Assembly (NCBI GenBank): GCA_001510575.1
Contig: LNGK01000010.1
Location: 2,085,111 to 2,149,110 of the forward strand
Length of the DNA stretch: 64,000 bases
Direction: 5' to 3'
Source of the DNA: Knoxdaviesia capensis
Lineage: Eukaryota > Ascomycota > Sordariomycetes > Microascales > Gondwanamycetaceae
The notes under the pieces are model-generated. The model worked only from the letters and a program-made list of their open reading frames with translations. It was not told the origin of the DNA and made no database searches. Position 1 is the first letter of the stretch, and every line of letters starts with the position of its first letter. Shown here piece by piece: positions 9,894 through 21,400 of the stretch. The position numbers were made by a program, and so were the translations under genes.

Positions 9894-12021
9894 TTACAGC
9901 CGGTCGCTGGACATCGACACGCGCGCAATCTCCGACTCGGTGATGCTGCCACCGGCATCCTTGAGACCCTCGATCGGCCGGCTATACGAGAACCCGGCGA
10001 ATTGCGACCTGTTGCGGAGAGAGAAGAGAGAGATACATTGGTTAGCGAAGCACGTGGTATGGAGCAAGCCAGATGAAAATGCATGAGTGCTTACTGCTGG
10101 GTGGTTGAGAGCAGGCCGTCGTCCACAAACGAGTCTTGTGGCACTTCGTTCAGGAAGTCGGGGTCGATATTGCCGGTATCGAGAGCATCAGCCTGCACAG
10201 AGAACACAGTCAGTTGGTAAACCATCACACCACGCAGATAGCACACGACAGATGCCTATCAGTACTCACCACATTCGGCTTGAACGCCGGCTCGTACCGC
10301 CGCTGCAGCAGCTTCCGCCAATCAATGGCGTGGAAGAAAGGGTGCGCCTTGATCTCGGCCGCGCCGTTCGCGCCGAGCCGCAGCGCCGGGTCGCGGTTGA
10401 GCAGCTTGTTGAGCAGGTCCTTGGCGGCGGGCGGCACGACCTCGGGCCCGGGGAAGTGCAGCGGCTCGGACAGGATCTTGCGGTACATCTCGTTGGTGGT
10501 GTCGTCGTAGAACGGCGGCAGCCCCGTCAGCATCTCGTACAGCAGCACGCCCAGCGTCCACCAGTCGACGGCCTTGGTGTAGCCCTGGCCGCGCAGCAGC
10601 TCGGGCGCCAGGTACTCGGGCGTGCCGCAGAACGTGTGGGTCTGCTCGTCGTCCTTCATCGCCACCTTGCACAGCCCAAAGTCGCACAGGGCGATGTGGC
10701 CCTGGTAGTCCAGCAGGATGTTCTCGGGCTTCAGGTCGCGGTAGATCACGTTGAAGCCGTGCAGGCAGTCCAGCGCGCACAGCAGCTCGGCCGTGTAGAA
10801 GCGCGCGCGGTTGACGTCGAAGCGGTTCTCGCGCGAGAGGTGGTAGAAGAGCTCGCCGCCGTTGACGAAGGCGAGGATGAAGTACAGCTTTTCCGGCGAC
10901 TGGAAGCAGAACTTCAGCGGCACGATGAACGGGTTGTTGATCTGCGAGAGCACCGACCGCTCGGCCAGCGTATGGGCCACTTCCGAGCGCGATATTATCT
11001 TGGCTTTGCGGATCGTCTTCATGGCGTAGATGCGGCCGGTGTCGCGCTTGCGCACCTGCATCACCTTGCCAAAGCTCCCCTTGCCGATGACCTTGAGCAG
11101 TTCGAAATCGTCGATGGTCAGGCGTGCCGACCGCGGCTCGGCATATTCGATGGTCAGCATGAGCACGCCGGTGCCGTTCTGGATGACGACGGTCAGCGAC
11201 TCGGAGTACGGCTCGTCCCGGCGGATCGGCACGCGCGTGGACCCCATGAAGATGTCGTGGCTGCGGCCGGCTGCAGCTTTCACGGTGGGATTCCGCATGT
11301 AGATGTGTATGGTGACGGGGGCGTTCACGCGGGCGACGTCGAACTTGTACTGGGTGCTGGCACCAGGCCACAGCGGGTTCTCGGGGGATCCGCCGACCGA
11401 GTTGACCAGCACCTGCATGTTCTCGTACTCGACCACGGCATACGGCATATAGCGGCCGGCAATGCGGCCGTGGAGCATGGGGATGGTGGCGGTCGATACG
11501 GGCCGCGACAGGGACGACGCCACCGATGCTGTGCTGGGCGAGCGCACAAGGCTCGCTAGTGAGGAGGCATAGCCGACGCTATGGCTCGGGGAGTTGACGC
11601 GGGCGGCGGACTTTTCAGCTATCGACAGACCGCGGGCTTCGTGGAGAGTGAGGATGAGGATGGCCGGGCGGGCCGGTCGGACGATGGGGGCGTTTAGTTG
11701 CTCGGTGAGGATTTCTCCGTCGGCGAAACTTGTTCTCACTCCGATAGGCATACCGGTCAGCTGGGAAGAGGCACATGGGGAGGGAAGGATACGGGGTTTA
11801 GATCCGGCAGAGACCGGAAGAGTGTCAGGAGGAGGTGGAGCACGAGACCCGGGGAGACACCGTCGGTGCCGGTGGCGCACACATACCACTGATAGAATCC
11901 AAGTCTAGCGACGGCTTAGTCGAGCTTGCGGGCGACGGTCCGTCTTCGGAAGATCTGGGCGCAGCCGTGGCATTACGAGAGCCAAAGCCAGCCAGCGAGA
12001 CAAAGTGAGAGTCTTTGATTT
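9894..12021 (-). CDS. SCH9: AGC-family Ser/Thr kinase, Sch9/Sck1 type, N-terminal exon unresolved
   Basis: The C-terminal structure is clear. The main exon ends at 10270 (GTGAGT donor), a middle exon spans 10095-10192 and a last exon 9894-10008. The main exon codes for a C2-like domain (from AILILTLHEARGL) and then a complete kinase domain. The domain has GKGSFGKV, the AMKTI lysine, YRDLKPENILL, DFGLCK and the activation loop TFCGTPEYLAPE, whose threonine is the PDK1 site. The last two exons add the AGC tail with a hydrophobic motif, FAGFSYS, the site phosphorylated by TORC1 in yeast Sch9. Sch9 kinases couple nutrient and TOR signals to ribosome production and stress responses. The 5' end is uncertain. 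A coding-like stretch (SRNATAAPRSSEDG) lies at about 11890-11980 in another frame, and joining it in phase to LTGMPIG needs a non-obvious donor. The first Met is not identified. Confidence 0.9.
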
Positions 12022-15000
12022 CTAGGGTTTAGATAGGTGCGCAGCTTGCGCCTCGAAGGGTTAGCCATGCAAGGGGCAGTGCTATACAGATATAAAAAGG
12101 GGCGGGGAGTGTTTACAGCGCCTCGTTTAGGACGCCCGCAACTTGCCCAGCTCGGCAGAAAGAAAGAGAGAGAGAGCTGGACCAAAAGAAAACCCGAAAA
12201 AAAGAAGAAGAAAAAATAAGGACTAGACTGACTCTTAGCAATGTTCCACGACATATTTGGAACCACGAAACACCTCTGAAGAAGCAAAGTGCTGAGAAGC
12301 TATGTTTTCGGCCGACGATTTTCTTCACGGCGTGGTGTCCGAGTTTCAGCGGTTCGCTCTCTTTTTTTTAGGGGAGGGAGGAGTGGAGCTTCCAGAGTAT
12401 TATACTATGAGAAGATTATCGCGGGGAAAGCAAGAATAGCGAGAATAAGAAGCGGGTGTTCGGGGAGAGAAAAAAAAAGGCGCGCGGTCAAACACGCCGG
12501 TGATGGTGGCAGAAAGACGAACAAACAGCATTTGATATACACGGGAAATCTCTTTTTTTCAGCAAGGCATGGGGCAAGAAAGTATGTATGTGAAGGGGAA
12601 ACAAAAAGTCGTTATGCTTTTAAATCGGTGCGAGCGGAAAATCAATGCGGATGGATGGTTGGGTGGAAAGCCAAGAGCAGCATGAAGAGCGAAAGCGCAA
12701 GATTGGGGGAGGTGTGGAGATTTGCCTTTGGGCGACTTTCCGAGATTTTGCCGATGGTGTTAGGGTTGGGGTTGGCGTCTTGTTCATCCGGTCTAGTGCT
12801 GGTGGAAAGTCTGGAACGTCGAGTTCATGGACGCAGTGTTTCCAGCCCGGGCTAGACCGGGTCTGTTCGCTGCTGTGTTGGGAGTGCCGCCTCGTTATCT
12901 TTTCGTTCCTATTGGAAATTTTCATTAATTTTCATTTTTTTGGTTTTTTCGATTTTCGATTTTCGATTTTATTCAATTATACATGTTGAAACTTTGCTCT
13001 TTACAGCGATCGGTCCACAGTTATTCTCCCAGTTGAACTCTGCTCACCTTATGTTGGAGTGATTCGAGCCTGTGAGACATATTCCGCCCGGTGGTGTGAT
13101 TCAAAGCCTATGACGCGAACTGCACCTTCGTTCCCAGCAGACTCCTGTAACATACTCCTGTCCCACAGCCGACGACGACATGCATCCCCAAAAGTCGCCT
13201 GGCGTGGCCACCACACGACACACGCCGTGTCTATCAACCGCTTGTCAACCGACTGAGCCCATAGTTGTGTGGCGTCGAAATTAATTACAGTCCCGTTGAC
13301 CATCCTTCTTTTTCTTTTTTTTTCTTTCGGTTTTTTGTTTTTGGTTCCTCCTGCCCCCAAGAAAAAGGGGGGCCAGTAAGAGAGACACGGTTGTGGTTGT
13401 CTGTTTCCAGCCACTCGTCGAGCTGACCACATCGGGAATGGCCCGGGGCATGTGGCTTTGGGCTGGGCCACAATGCTAGTTGAGAATGAGAGGGGATGAA
13501 TATATTGTGCTCCTAGGTGTGTACAGTAATGAATGATTGATCGAATTTAACCTTTAGGGCCGACTATTCCCATTAGTTGACGGGGGCCCTTGATGGATGC
13601 TCTTAATGAATGATAGGCGAAGGGATTGCCTGTATTTCCTGATACCAGACAGGGCTCAAGACGATCAGCGGCCTATGCTTATATCTTCATGTTTGAAAAT
13701 GCTGACGGGTTTCGCTCCTCTTTCCCGGGGGCGTTCCTCCTACTGTTGTCGATTCATGGCACACCAAGGAGTCCATGCATGTATGGAGAACGCTAGAACC
13801 GGCGCAATTCGCTAGCTCCCGAAAGTGTCCGGCGGTGGCTTTTGGCGACAAACGAAGCTGCTCCGGATAGATTTGTCCTGTAGAGAACACCCGAAACACC
13901 AAGACCTTGACGGTCTTGGACTGGACGGATCTGCGGAAATCAGATAAACTCGGGACCACCGCTGAAAGACAGAAAGGCTGTTGTTTATGCTGCTCCGCCT
14001 GGGATTGTGGCTGAGCGCCAGGGCTGAATGGGGGTGGGGAGAGGATTGGAACCTGAAATCCCTCCAAGATTCCGAAGACTATGTGGGAATCGCTCACCCG
14101 GGATCCATCCAGCTCCTGTGGTCTTAAGAGACGAAGGATGGGATATTCATTCGTTGCCGCAAAGTTTGAAAACCACCACCACCACCATTCGCCGGCCACC
14201 TCATCCTGAGATGGGTGGGAATGCCGGCCAGCTCTTTCAGAGTAGCTCTGTTGTCCTGCAGCCGGCAGGCAGGAACCTTGCCCAACCGCCGAAGCAGGGA
14301 GTTTACTTGGCTGGCTGCGTCTCTTCCTCAGTCAGCGCTTGACTGAGAGCGACGTCTTTATCTAAAGCAGGGGAGGTAGTATGTACTGTATTAACCTGGC
14401 ATTTTGTTGATGGCGGCCACAGAGGTTTGGAAATTTTCAATGAAGTCCCCCGTGTGGACTTCATGGAGAGGCCGAAGCGCACCGACCCGGTGGAAGTTGG
14501 CTGCATGGTGTGGTTGGGCGGTATCCCTCGCTCGAACACCAGCGAACCCCTGCGTCACGGCCTGGCAGAGTTAGAGTTGTTTGAGAGTGGAAAAAGTCAA
14601 AAGAATTGATGAAATGGGGGGCGTAATGAGCTCTGCAAAAGGGGGGCAAAGGAGAGAAAATTGATGGGATGAAACGAGGGAAAAAGGAGGAGAAATTCTA
14701 GACAAGTCAGATGTGCAGTATCATTTGCCTTTCTTTTCAATGGAAGTATGGAGCGAAAGAAACGGAAAGAGCGATCAAGTTGCCATCGTGAGTGCCTGTG
14801 TTTGGCACCTTCTCGATCGGTTGCGATATTAGGGTTGAGGTAGGGTTATATTTTGCCCTATGGTCTGTATCGCTAAAGTGCTGAGCGGTATTCGCCCAAG
14901 TGGCTCGCTCCTTCCTGCCCCTGAAAAAAGATGACTAGGCTTGCTCGGAGGGAAAGTCCAGAATTACCGCTGTCCATCCCAGCTCTGTGGTTGGTTGGTC

Positions 15001-15807
15001 TTTGCACTCCAACCCACTCTCCGCTCCTTCTGTGCTCCGCTCACTCCTTCCTTCCCACTTTGGGCTGCTACTGCTGCTGCTGTTGCTGGCTGTGCGCGTG
15101 AGCTGCGCCTGCCTTGACTTTGCAGGAAGAAAAGCAAGGTCGATTTTGCCTTGTGGGTGGATGCTTTTATGGTCTTTCCCATCTCTCTATCTCTCTCTCT
15201 CTCGGCTCTCCAGTGGACCAGTAGTCCAGTACTGCCCACTCTCACTCCTTTCCCCTGTTGGTCGCGCTTTCCCTACCAGTCCGTCCTTCTCGGTTCTTTC
15301 CTTAATTGCTATTTTTTCTCTCTTAGCGTGGATCGTCCCTTCCGACTTTTCCTTTTCTTTTCCGCTCCTTCCTCTCTCTCCTTTAATACCCTCTGTCAGC
15401 TTCTTCTTCCACATCTTCTTCTCGCCTCCTCAGATTTTTTTCCTTGCTTCATCTTTTCTTCCCTCCTTTTCCATCATCGCGCCCCTTGATTTCTCTTCTT
15501 CTTCTTGGCCTCCCTTTTGCTTCTTCTCGTTCTCCCTCTGTTCATTCCTTTCTCTCGTCTCTTGTCCTCTAATTCTTTTCGTGCTTTCGTCCCGCTCATG
15601 ATTCTGCTCTTGTAACGCCTCATTCTGTACCATCATTGATACACCTCTTCATACTCTCCTTTTTCCTTCCCATATCTCCATCTCCATCTGTCTCGATATC
15701 TCTCAATCTCCGCGACCGACTCTCCCTCCTTGTGTGAGACATCGACAAAGAAAAAAAAGAACAAAAACCCCCCCCAAAACCACACAACCCCCAAAGATAC
15801 CCCTAAA
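12022..15807. other. Divergent promoter region of the kinase (-) and the 15808 gene (+)
   Basis: This is about 3.8 kb without a convincing gene. It probably contains the first exon and leader of the kinase at its left side. The right end, about 15000-15720, is a continuous CT-rich leader for the 15808 gene. The many short frames have no coding bias and no recognisable motif. Confidence 0.5.
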
Positions 15808-16740
15808 ATGTGGTCCTCACACTCAAACCGCGCCTTTGTCGCTCTTGCGGCGCTATCGTCGCTCCTTGTATCTCCAGTTATCGCCGGCCGTCCGCAATCG
15901 CTGGAAATATGGGGTCGATCCGACTGCCGCCAGGCCCTGGTGGAATTCCAAAAGTCTAGCTGCAATCCCGATCAGTTTGCCACGTGCTTGCGGGAGCTCG
16001 CACCACACTACGCCGTCGACGGCCTCGAAGACTGCTTTGTCTCGTATGCCTGCGACCCGGAGGATCTGAACACGCTCCCTGTGGCTTGCTTCCCCAACAT
16101 TCTCACCAAGGCCGAGCTGCGCAAGCGCCAAAACAACCGTCCCGCCACAACCACCGTCGAGACAGCCGACGACGCTGCCACTACCGACACCGAACCCGCC
16201 AACACCTCAACTCCGGCCCCGGCCGAAACCCAGGAAACTACCGCCGCCGCCACTACCCCGGCCACCACCCACAAAGTTATCTTTGTGACTGCCACCGCCA
16301 CCCAGCCGCTGCCCACCACCGTTGACTCGTTCCTGCAGGATCTGCTCGGTGATTTCGACCAACAGTGCTCGTCGGTCACCACCGTGCTGACCAACATCTG
16401 CGCCCTCGGCGCCGATGACATCCAGACCTGCACCCGCACCCACCGGCCTTTCGCCACGTGCCGCGAGAATTTCCTGTGCGTGCAAACCGGCTGCATGGAG
16501 CTGCAGAATGATCTGGGCCTGGCCGGCATCATCATTGCCGCGGTTTTCGCCGGCGCTATCGTCTCCAGCTTTGGCTTTATGATCTGGCTGTGCCTGCGCG
16601 AGAAGAAGGCCCACAAGCTCATGGAGAGCAAGAAGGAGGCCGCTGCCATTGCGAAGGCTGCCCGTGTCGAGACTGCCCGCCGGACCGATCGCCAGCCGCT
16701 GATGCAGCAGCAGAACCCTTTCAACGACCAGCAGCAGTAA
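15808..16740 (+). CDS. Single-pass type I membrane protein with Cys-rich ectodomain
   Basis: The protein has 310 residues in a single exon. The start is ATG 15808, in CTAAAATG after the CT-rich leader. An in-frame upstream alternative at 15730 is a weak non-ATG codon and gives a lysine-rich, non-signal N-terminus. Residues 1-26 form a signal peptide (VALAALSSLLVSPVIAG). The ectodomain has eight cysteines in its first half and again around QQCSSVTTVL to CVQTGCMEL, separated by a Thr/Pro/Ala-rich, probably O-glycosylated linker. Residues of about 238-262 are a membrane helix, followed by a basic cytosolic tail ending in a glutamine-rich, dileucine-free peptide (MQQQNPFNDQQQ) that includes an NPF motif of the kind bound by EH-domain endocytic adaptors. 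I do not recognise the family. The topology is inferred from the sequence. Confidence 0.85.
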   Translation: MWSSHSNRAFVALAALSSLLVSPVIAGRPQSLEIWGRSDCRQALVEFQKSSCNPDQFATCLRELAPHYAVDGLEDCFVSYACDPEDLNTLPVACFPNILTKAELRKRQNNRPATTTVETADDAATTDTEPANTSTPAPAETQETTAAATTPATTHKVIFVTATATQPLPTTVDSFLQDLLGDFDQQCSSVTTVLTNICALGADDIQTCTRTHRPFATCRENFLCVQTGCMELQNDLGLAGIIIAAVFAGAIVSSFGFMIWLCLREKKAHKLMESKKEAAAIAKAARVETARRTDRQPLMQQQNPFNDQQQ

Positions 16741-18264
16741 GCTTGCCTTGGGTGGGCTGCTGTGTGTGCGTGCTTTTTGGCAAACTGAAGGTGGCTTGAC
16801 GATTGCCTTCTGCTTTCCTTTTCTTCTCTTCTCTTTTCTTTTTTGGGGGGCTTTTTTGGACTTATATCGTGTCTGGTTTTGCGTTCTTTTCTTGTTTTGT
16901 CCTCTTTTTCTTCTGAATTTCTTGTTGAAAATCTGTTTCATCTGTGTAAAGGCAGGGACCGGCGTCTCATTTTTCTAGCTCCTGTTTTTTTTTGACCTTC
17001 CATATTGGCCATCTGTTTCCTTTTTTGATTTCCTCTTTCTTGGGCTCTCCAATCTTGTAAATTTGTGTTTTTCCCGTCCCTTGTGTGTGTCTGAAATTTA
17101 TACTAGCGAGAATGTTCGTCTTTTGATACCTGGGAGGTAATGGGTATACTGGAACTTTTGTGCTTCAAGTGATCTCTGTCGTGAGTTTAAAGATGCTGCT
17201 CGGTTGCCTGCCAAGCTGGATGATTGCATTTTGTGTAGCACGCAGCCATCATCCATCCATCCGTCGGCATGGGCGGGCCTGGTAATAGTTGATGGCGTGC
17301 TGCCGAGAGATGTAGTACAACAGCGGCGCTATGGGGTATGGTCGTCTGTGAGGCTAATGCGTGTACCCGCCACGATAGACCAGTAAACACCATACGATCC
17401 AACTCGGGAAACCTTCACAGACTACAGCATGTACCGAACGACTCTACGGAACAGAAGACCAAGGAATTTTGGAGTCCCAAGACAAACGAGGAGGCGGATG
17501 GAGGGGCTTCTGTTTATCATACCAAGAGAGAGAGAGAGAGAGAGAGAGAGGATATGGGACACCAAAAAAAACCGAGACACGGACGACCAAAAAAAAGAAT
17601 AGAAAACGGACAAAAAACACACACACGAGACCAAAATAGGAAAAAAGGGGGTTAACAAAACTGAAGCATCGCGGACCAGTACACACATGGGAGAGAGACA
17701 TGAAGGCTGTAGAGAGAAAAAAAAGCGGAGTTTGAAGATTTGGGGGGTTTGTTTTCCTAATAAAGAAACAGAGAAGAAGAAAAAAACCCCCCCCAGGACG
17801 AAGAACGCAAAAAAGGAAAGACACCTAGCCCGTCGCGTGAAGGAAAAGCTAAACTACTGTGGGAGCCAGGGCGGTCCGGGGAGTTCTGTTTCCGGGACGG
17901 GGAAAAGGGGGCGACCGGCTGGGAGGGACGGGGGAGGGGGGAGAAGTGACCGGCGCGTGGAAGAGGAGGAGGAGGAGACCCAAGCATGAGGAGGGAAGAC
18001 AGAGATTGATGACGAGGTGGAGAAAAAGAAGAAGAGTGGTTTGGGGGAGTATGCTTGTGTGGTGGTCTGGGGGGAGGATGTACCGGGAGGTTTGTGGAGA
18101 GAAAAGAGAGCGGAGGAGACGTGAGCAGGGCAGACAGAGCACGGCACGGCAGGACAGAGCAGGGTGTCGGTGACACAGGAATGGAGTGGAGGGACGGTAA
18201 ACACAGAGGCCAGAAAGTCCCATCTGGATAGACTGGTGTCTATCCGCGGTCTCCCGTCCCGGGT
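16741..18264. other. Convergent 3' regions
   Basis: This holds the 3' ends of the 15808 gene (+) and of NST1 (-). It is CT-rich on the left and GA-rich on the right, consistent with opposite transcription. I see no gene in it. Confidence 0.55.
17525..17551. repeat. (GA)n microsatellite
   Basis: This is an uninterrupted AG/GA dinucleotide run in the convergent intergenic region. Confidence 0.9.
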
Positions 18265-18489
18265 TTACATCTCCGTCCGCCGGTGCGGTCGCAGTCTCCA
18301 CGGATCAGCAGACCGCTGCCCCCCCTGCTCCTGCTGCGGTTGCTGCGGTTGCTGCTGTTGCTGCTGTTGCTGCTGTTGCTGCTGGAGCTGCTGTTGCTCC
18401 CGTTCACGCTCGCGCTGCAGCTTCTCACTCTTCGCCTCATTGTACAACTCCAACAGGCTGCGCCGGCCGGTCGGCGGCCGGGCCGTCTA
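18265..18489 (-). other. In-frame continuation of NST1 past its TAG stop (polyQ tail)
   Basis: After the TAG at 18489-18487 the same minus-strand frame continues for 73 codons to TAA 18267-18265. It reads SLLELYNEAKSEKLQRERE and then a long glutamine run coded by mixed CAG/CAA. The charged helix followed by polyQ matches the style of NST1. This suggests that the annotated stop is a recent nonsense change, is read through, or is bypassed by a splice I cannot identify. Confidence 0.5.
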
Positions 18490-21400
18490 AGTCCGGATCG
18501 CCGCGCCAATCTCCCCCGGCGCCCCCGCCGCCGTCCGCAGCCCGTGCGTCGCGTTGACCCAGCGGATCACCTGCACCAGCCGCTGCGGCTGCGGGCTTGC
18601 CTCCGCGCCACCGCCGCCACCGCCGCCGCGCACCACCGTCTTCGCCTCAAAGCTGCCGCCGCCGTTCTGCCCGTTTCCCTCCGTCTCGGCCACCACGTGC
18701 AGCTCGTCCTCCGACACGTCCACGCCACTGAGCTGCGACACTGCCGCCTTGACCGCGCCAAAGTCGACAAAGCCCGTCGTGGCGTCGGTCGCCGCGCCGC
18801 CCGCTTCGCAGCACGCCTGCACAAGGTATCGCCGTAGCGTGACCGCGTTGAGGGCCGGCTGGGGCACGCGCGGCCGGATCGAGCCGAATCCGGGCATGGC
18901 CGAGGGGAACGGCGGCGACGCGGAGACGCCGGCGCCGGGCGCAGGCGAGCCGAGCACGCCGCTGTGCATGGTCGACCACGGCGCCGCCGATGGCGCAAAC
19001 GCTCCGCTGGTGGACGCGGTCGGCGCGCCCCAGGTCGAGTACGGGCCCATCGAGAACGGGGTGTCCATAAATCCGCCCGGTGACGGCACCGCGTACGGCA
19101 GCCGCATGCTGCCGGGGCCGGGCGCAGCTGTGCGCTGGCCCATGCGTGCAATTCCTGACGCCGGCGACGGCATCACGTCGTCCGGGTCGTCGTCGAGCAG
19201 CGCGCGGCTACCAAGGTGCTCGTTGACGTCGTCAGCAGCGAGCGCGGCCGAGCCAGACCGCTGGCCATGCACCACACTGCCAGGTCGGCCAATAGGCGCG
19301 GGCTTACCAGCGCCAGGGGCAGAGTTCATAACCGGCGGCGAGTCGTAGCCACTAGACGGCTGGCGGGTGTGAGCCATCGACGGCGGCGGCACGCCGTCGC
19401 CAGTCATCGGCGCCATGGTGATGCCAAACGGGTCGTTCGAGGCGAACGCAAAACCCGGCGGCGGCGCAGGAATGCCCCGGTTCAGTCCAGAGGGCGGGCC
19501 ATGCATCATGTCTGCGTTGTAACGGTACGACGGGTGCGCTAGAGCACCGAACATCGCGTCCTGTGACAGCCGGCTATGGAGACCGGGCGGGGCAGGCGGC
19601 GGCGGGCCAGGGAAGCCAGGAGGCGGAGGCGGCAGCCCTCCCATGGTCATCTGGCGGACAGGGCCAAACGGCGGGGGCGTCGGAAGCATGCTCTTAGGAC
19701 CACCCGTGCTGGACGGAGAAGTCGACTGGGCCGATCCAAACGGAAGCGATGCTGTCATGTTACTCGGGGCGGCAGGGCTCGCGTGCAAGGGCGTGCCGAC
19801 AAGCGGCGACGTGCTCTGGCTGTGTCCAGTGCTCGCCTGCGACAACGTGACGGTCATAGCATGGGCGTCAGTCAGCGACGACTGGGCGTGCAGGCTGGAC
19901 GCTGCCTGCGGGGGGTACTGTTGGGAAGCGGGGCGCGATCGGATCGGAGTGGGCGCGGTAGGAATGATGGGCGTCGCCACAGGTATCTTGGGCGATGCGT
20001 ACACCGCAGCGGGATTCGCCGGGTGCTGGGGAAGGGCGGTGTGGACGCCGGGCGCCACAGGTTGGTGAAGGTGCGAGCTCGCGGTAGCGGTAGGGGGAAT
20101 AGGAACTGCAACGGGTTGCGTCGAGGGGGCGGGCGGGGCCGGAGCAGCATGTTGTTGCTGCTGCTGTTGCTGTTGCGACCGCTTGGATCCAGCCTGCGAC
20201 TTCGCCTGCGCAGCGCTAGACTTCTCGTGCACCTGTTGCTGAGGTTGCTCGGCCTTCTCAACCACCGCCTTCTTCGTCCGAGTCTTCGCGGCAGCAGCAG
20301 ACGCTGCGGCAGCAAGGGCCGCGGCACGCTCGGCCTGGGCCTTCGCCTCACGCTCCTTCTTCTCGCGCGCCTGCGCCTCCTGCTTCTCGCGCCGCTCCCG
20401 GATCTCCCGCTCCTTGCGCTCGCGCTCCTCCTTCTCCTTCTGTTTCTGCTCCTCCTTGACCTTGTTCTGGCGCTCCTTCGCCTCCTTGGCCTTGCGGTCC
20501 TGTTCCTGGATGCGCCGCTGCTTCTCAGCCTCCTTGCGCAGACGTTCTTCCTCCTCGGCGCGCTTCTGTGCCTCGCGGGCCTTGCGTTTCTCCTCGGTCT
20601 TGGCACGTTGCTCTTCAGCCCGTTTCTCGGCCTCGGCCTTCTTCGCAGCCTCTTCGGCGGCCTTCTCGGCCTCCTTGCGGGCCTTGGCTTCTGCCGTGGC
20701 CTGCTTCTTCTGGCGCTCGCGTTCGCGCTTGCGCTGTTGTCGGAGAGCCTTCGTCTGGTCCTTCTCCTGCTTGTCGCGTTCTTCTTGCTCGAGTTCCTGC
20801 ACAAGCTTCGCGGATCGCTCGGCCGATAGTTTCTTGCGGTATGCTCCGAGGACACGCTGTTCAAACATGCGGGCGGCAAAGATTTGGAACATCTTCCGTC
20901 CTTCGGCCATCCGCTGTTCTTCCGTTCGAGGATCCTGCAGTATGAGACGACCGGTACAACCAATTAGTTTGCCGAGCGTTTCGACCGATTATATGCGAGG
21001 GTGCTGGACCGCTATTTGTACTAACCTCCGAATCCTCCTCAGCGTAGTCGCCCTCCATGCTGTCTTCGTACTCCTCGTCGTCTTCGTCTGCGTAATCGCC
21101 GTCGACGTCGTCTTCCGGGTGGGGCTCAACGTCGTTCGGAGGTACGTAAGATCCGTTGGTCCGCTGATGAGAAAATCCTCGGGGATAATTTCCGTGGCCT
21201 TTGATAGCACCTTCTTCACGTGCCATTCGCTTTTCAGCAAGCTTCTCCATCATTTCGATGAATCTGCGACCATTATTTCGTAGGAGATCGTCGGCGACAG
21301 TAAGAATTCCTCCGTCTGTGTGTTTTGTGCATGTAGAGGGATAGGTTAGCAAGTTGGAACGGTGACGCGGATGGAAAGGCTACACGAGATGTGAAGGAAA

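Noticed and set aside
10087..11559. Plus-strand frame of 490 residues
   Set aside because: It is the antisense of the kinase; long open antisense frames are expected in GC-rich coding exons.
18301..18400. CAG/CAA-type triplet run as a simple microsatellite only
   Set aside because: It is in the NST1 frame with mixed CAG/CAA codons, so a coding polyQ tail is more likely.
19576..20829. Plus-strand 417-residue Leu/Arg-rich frame
   Set aside because: It is the antisense of the NST1 coiled coil.
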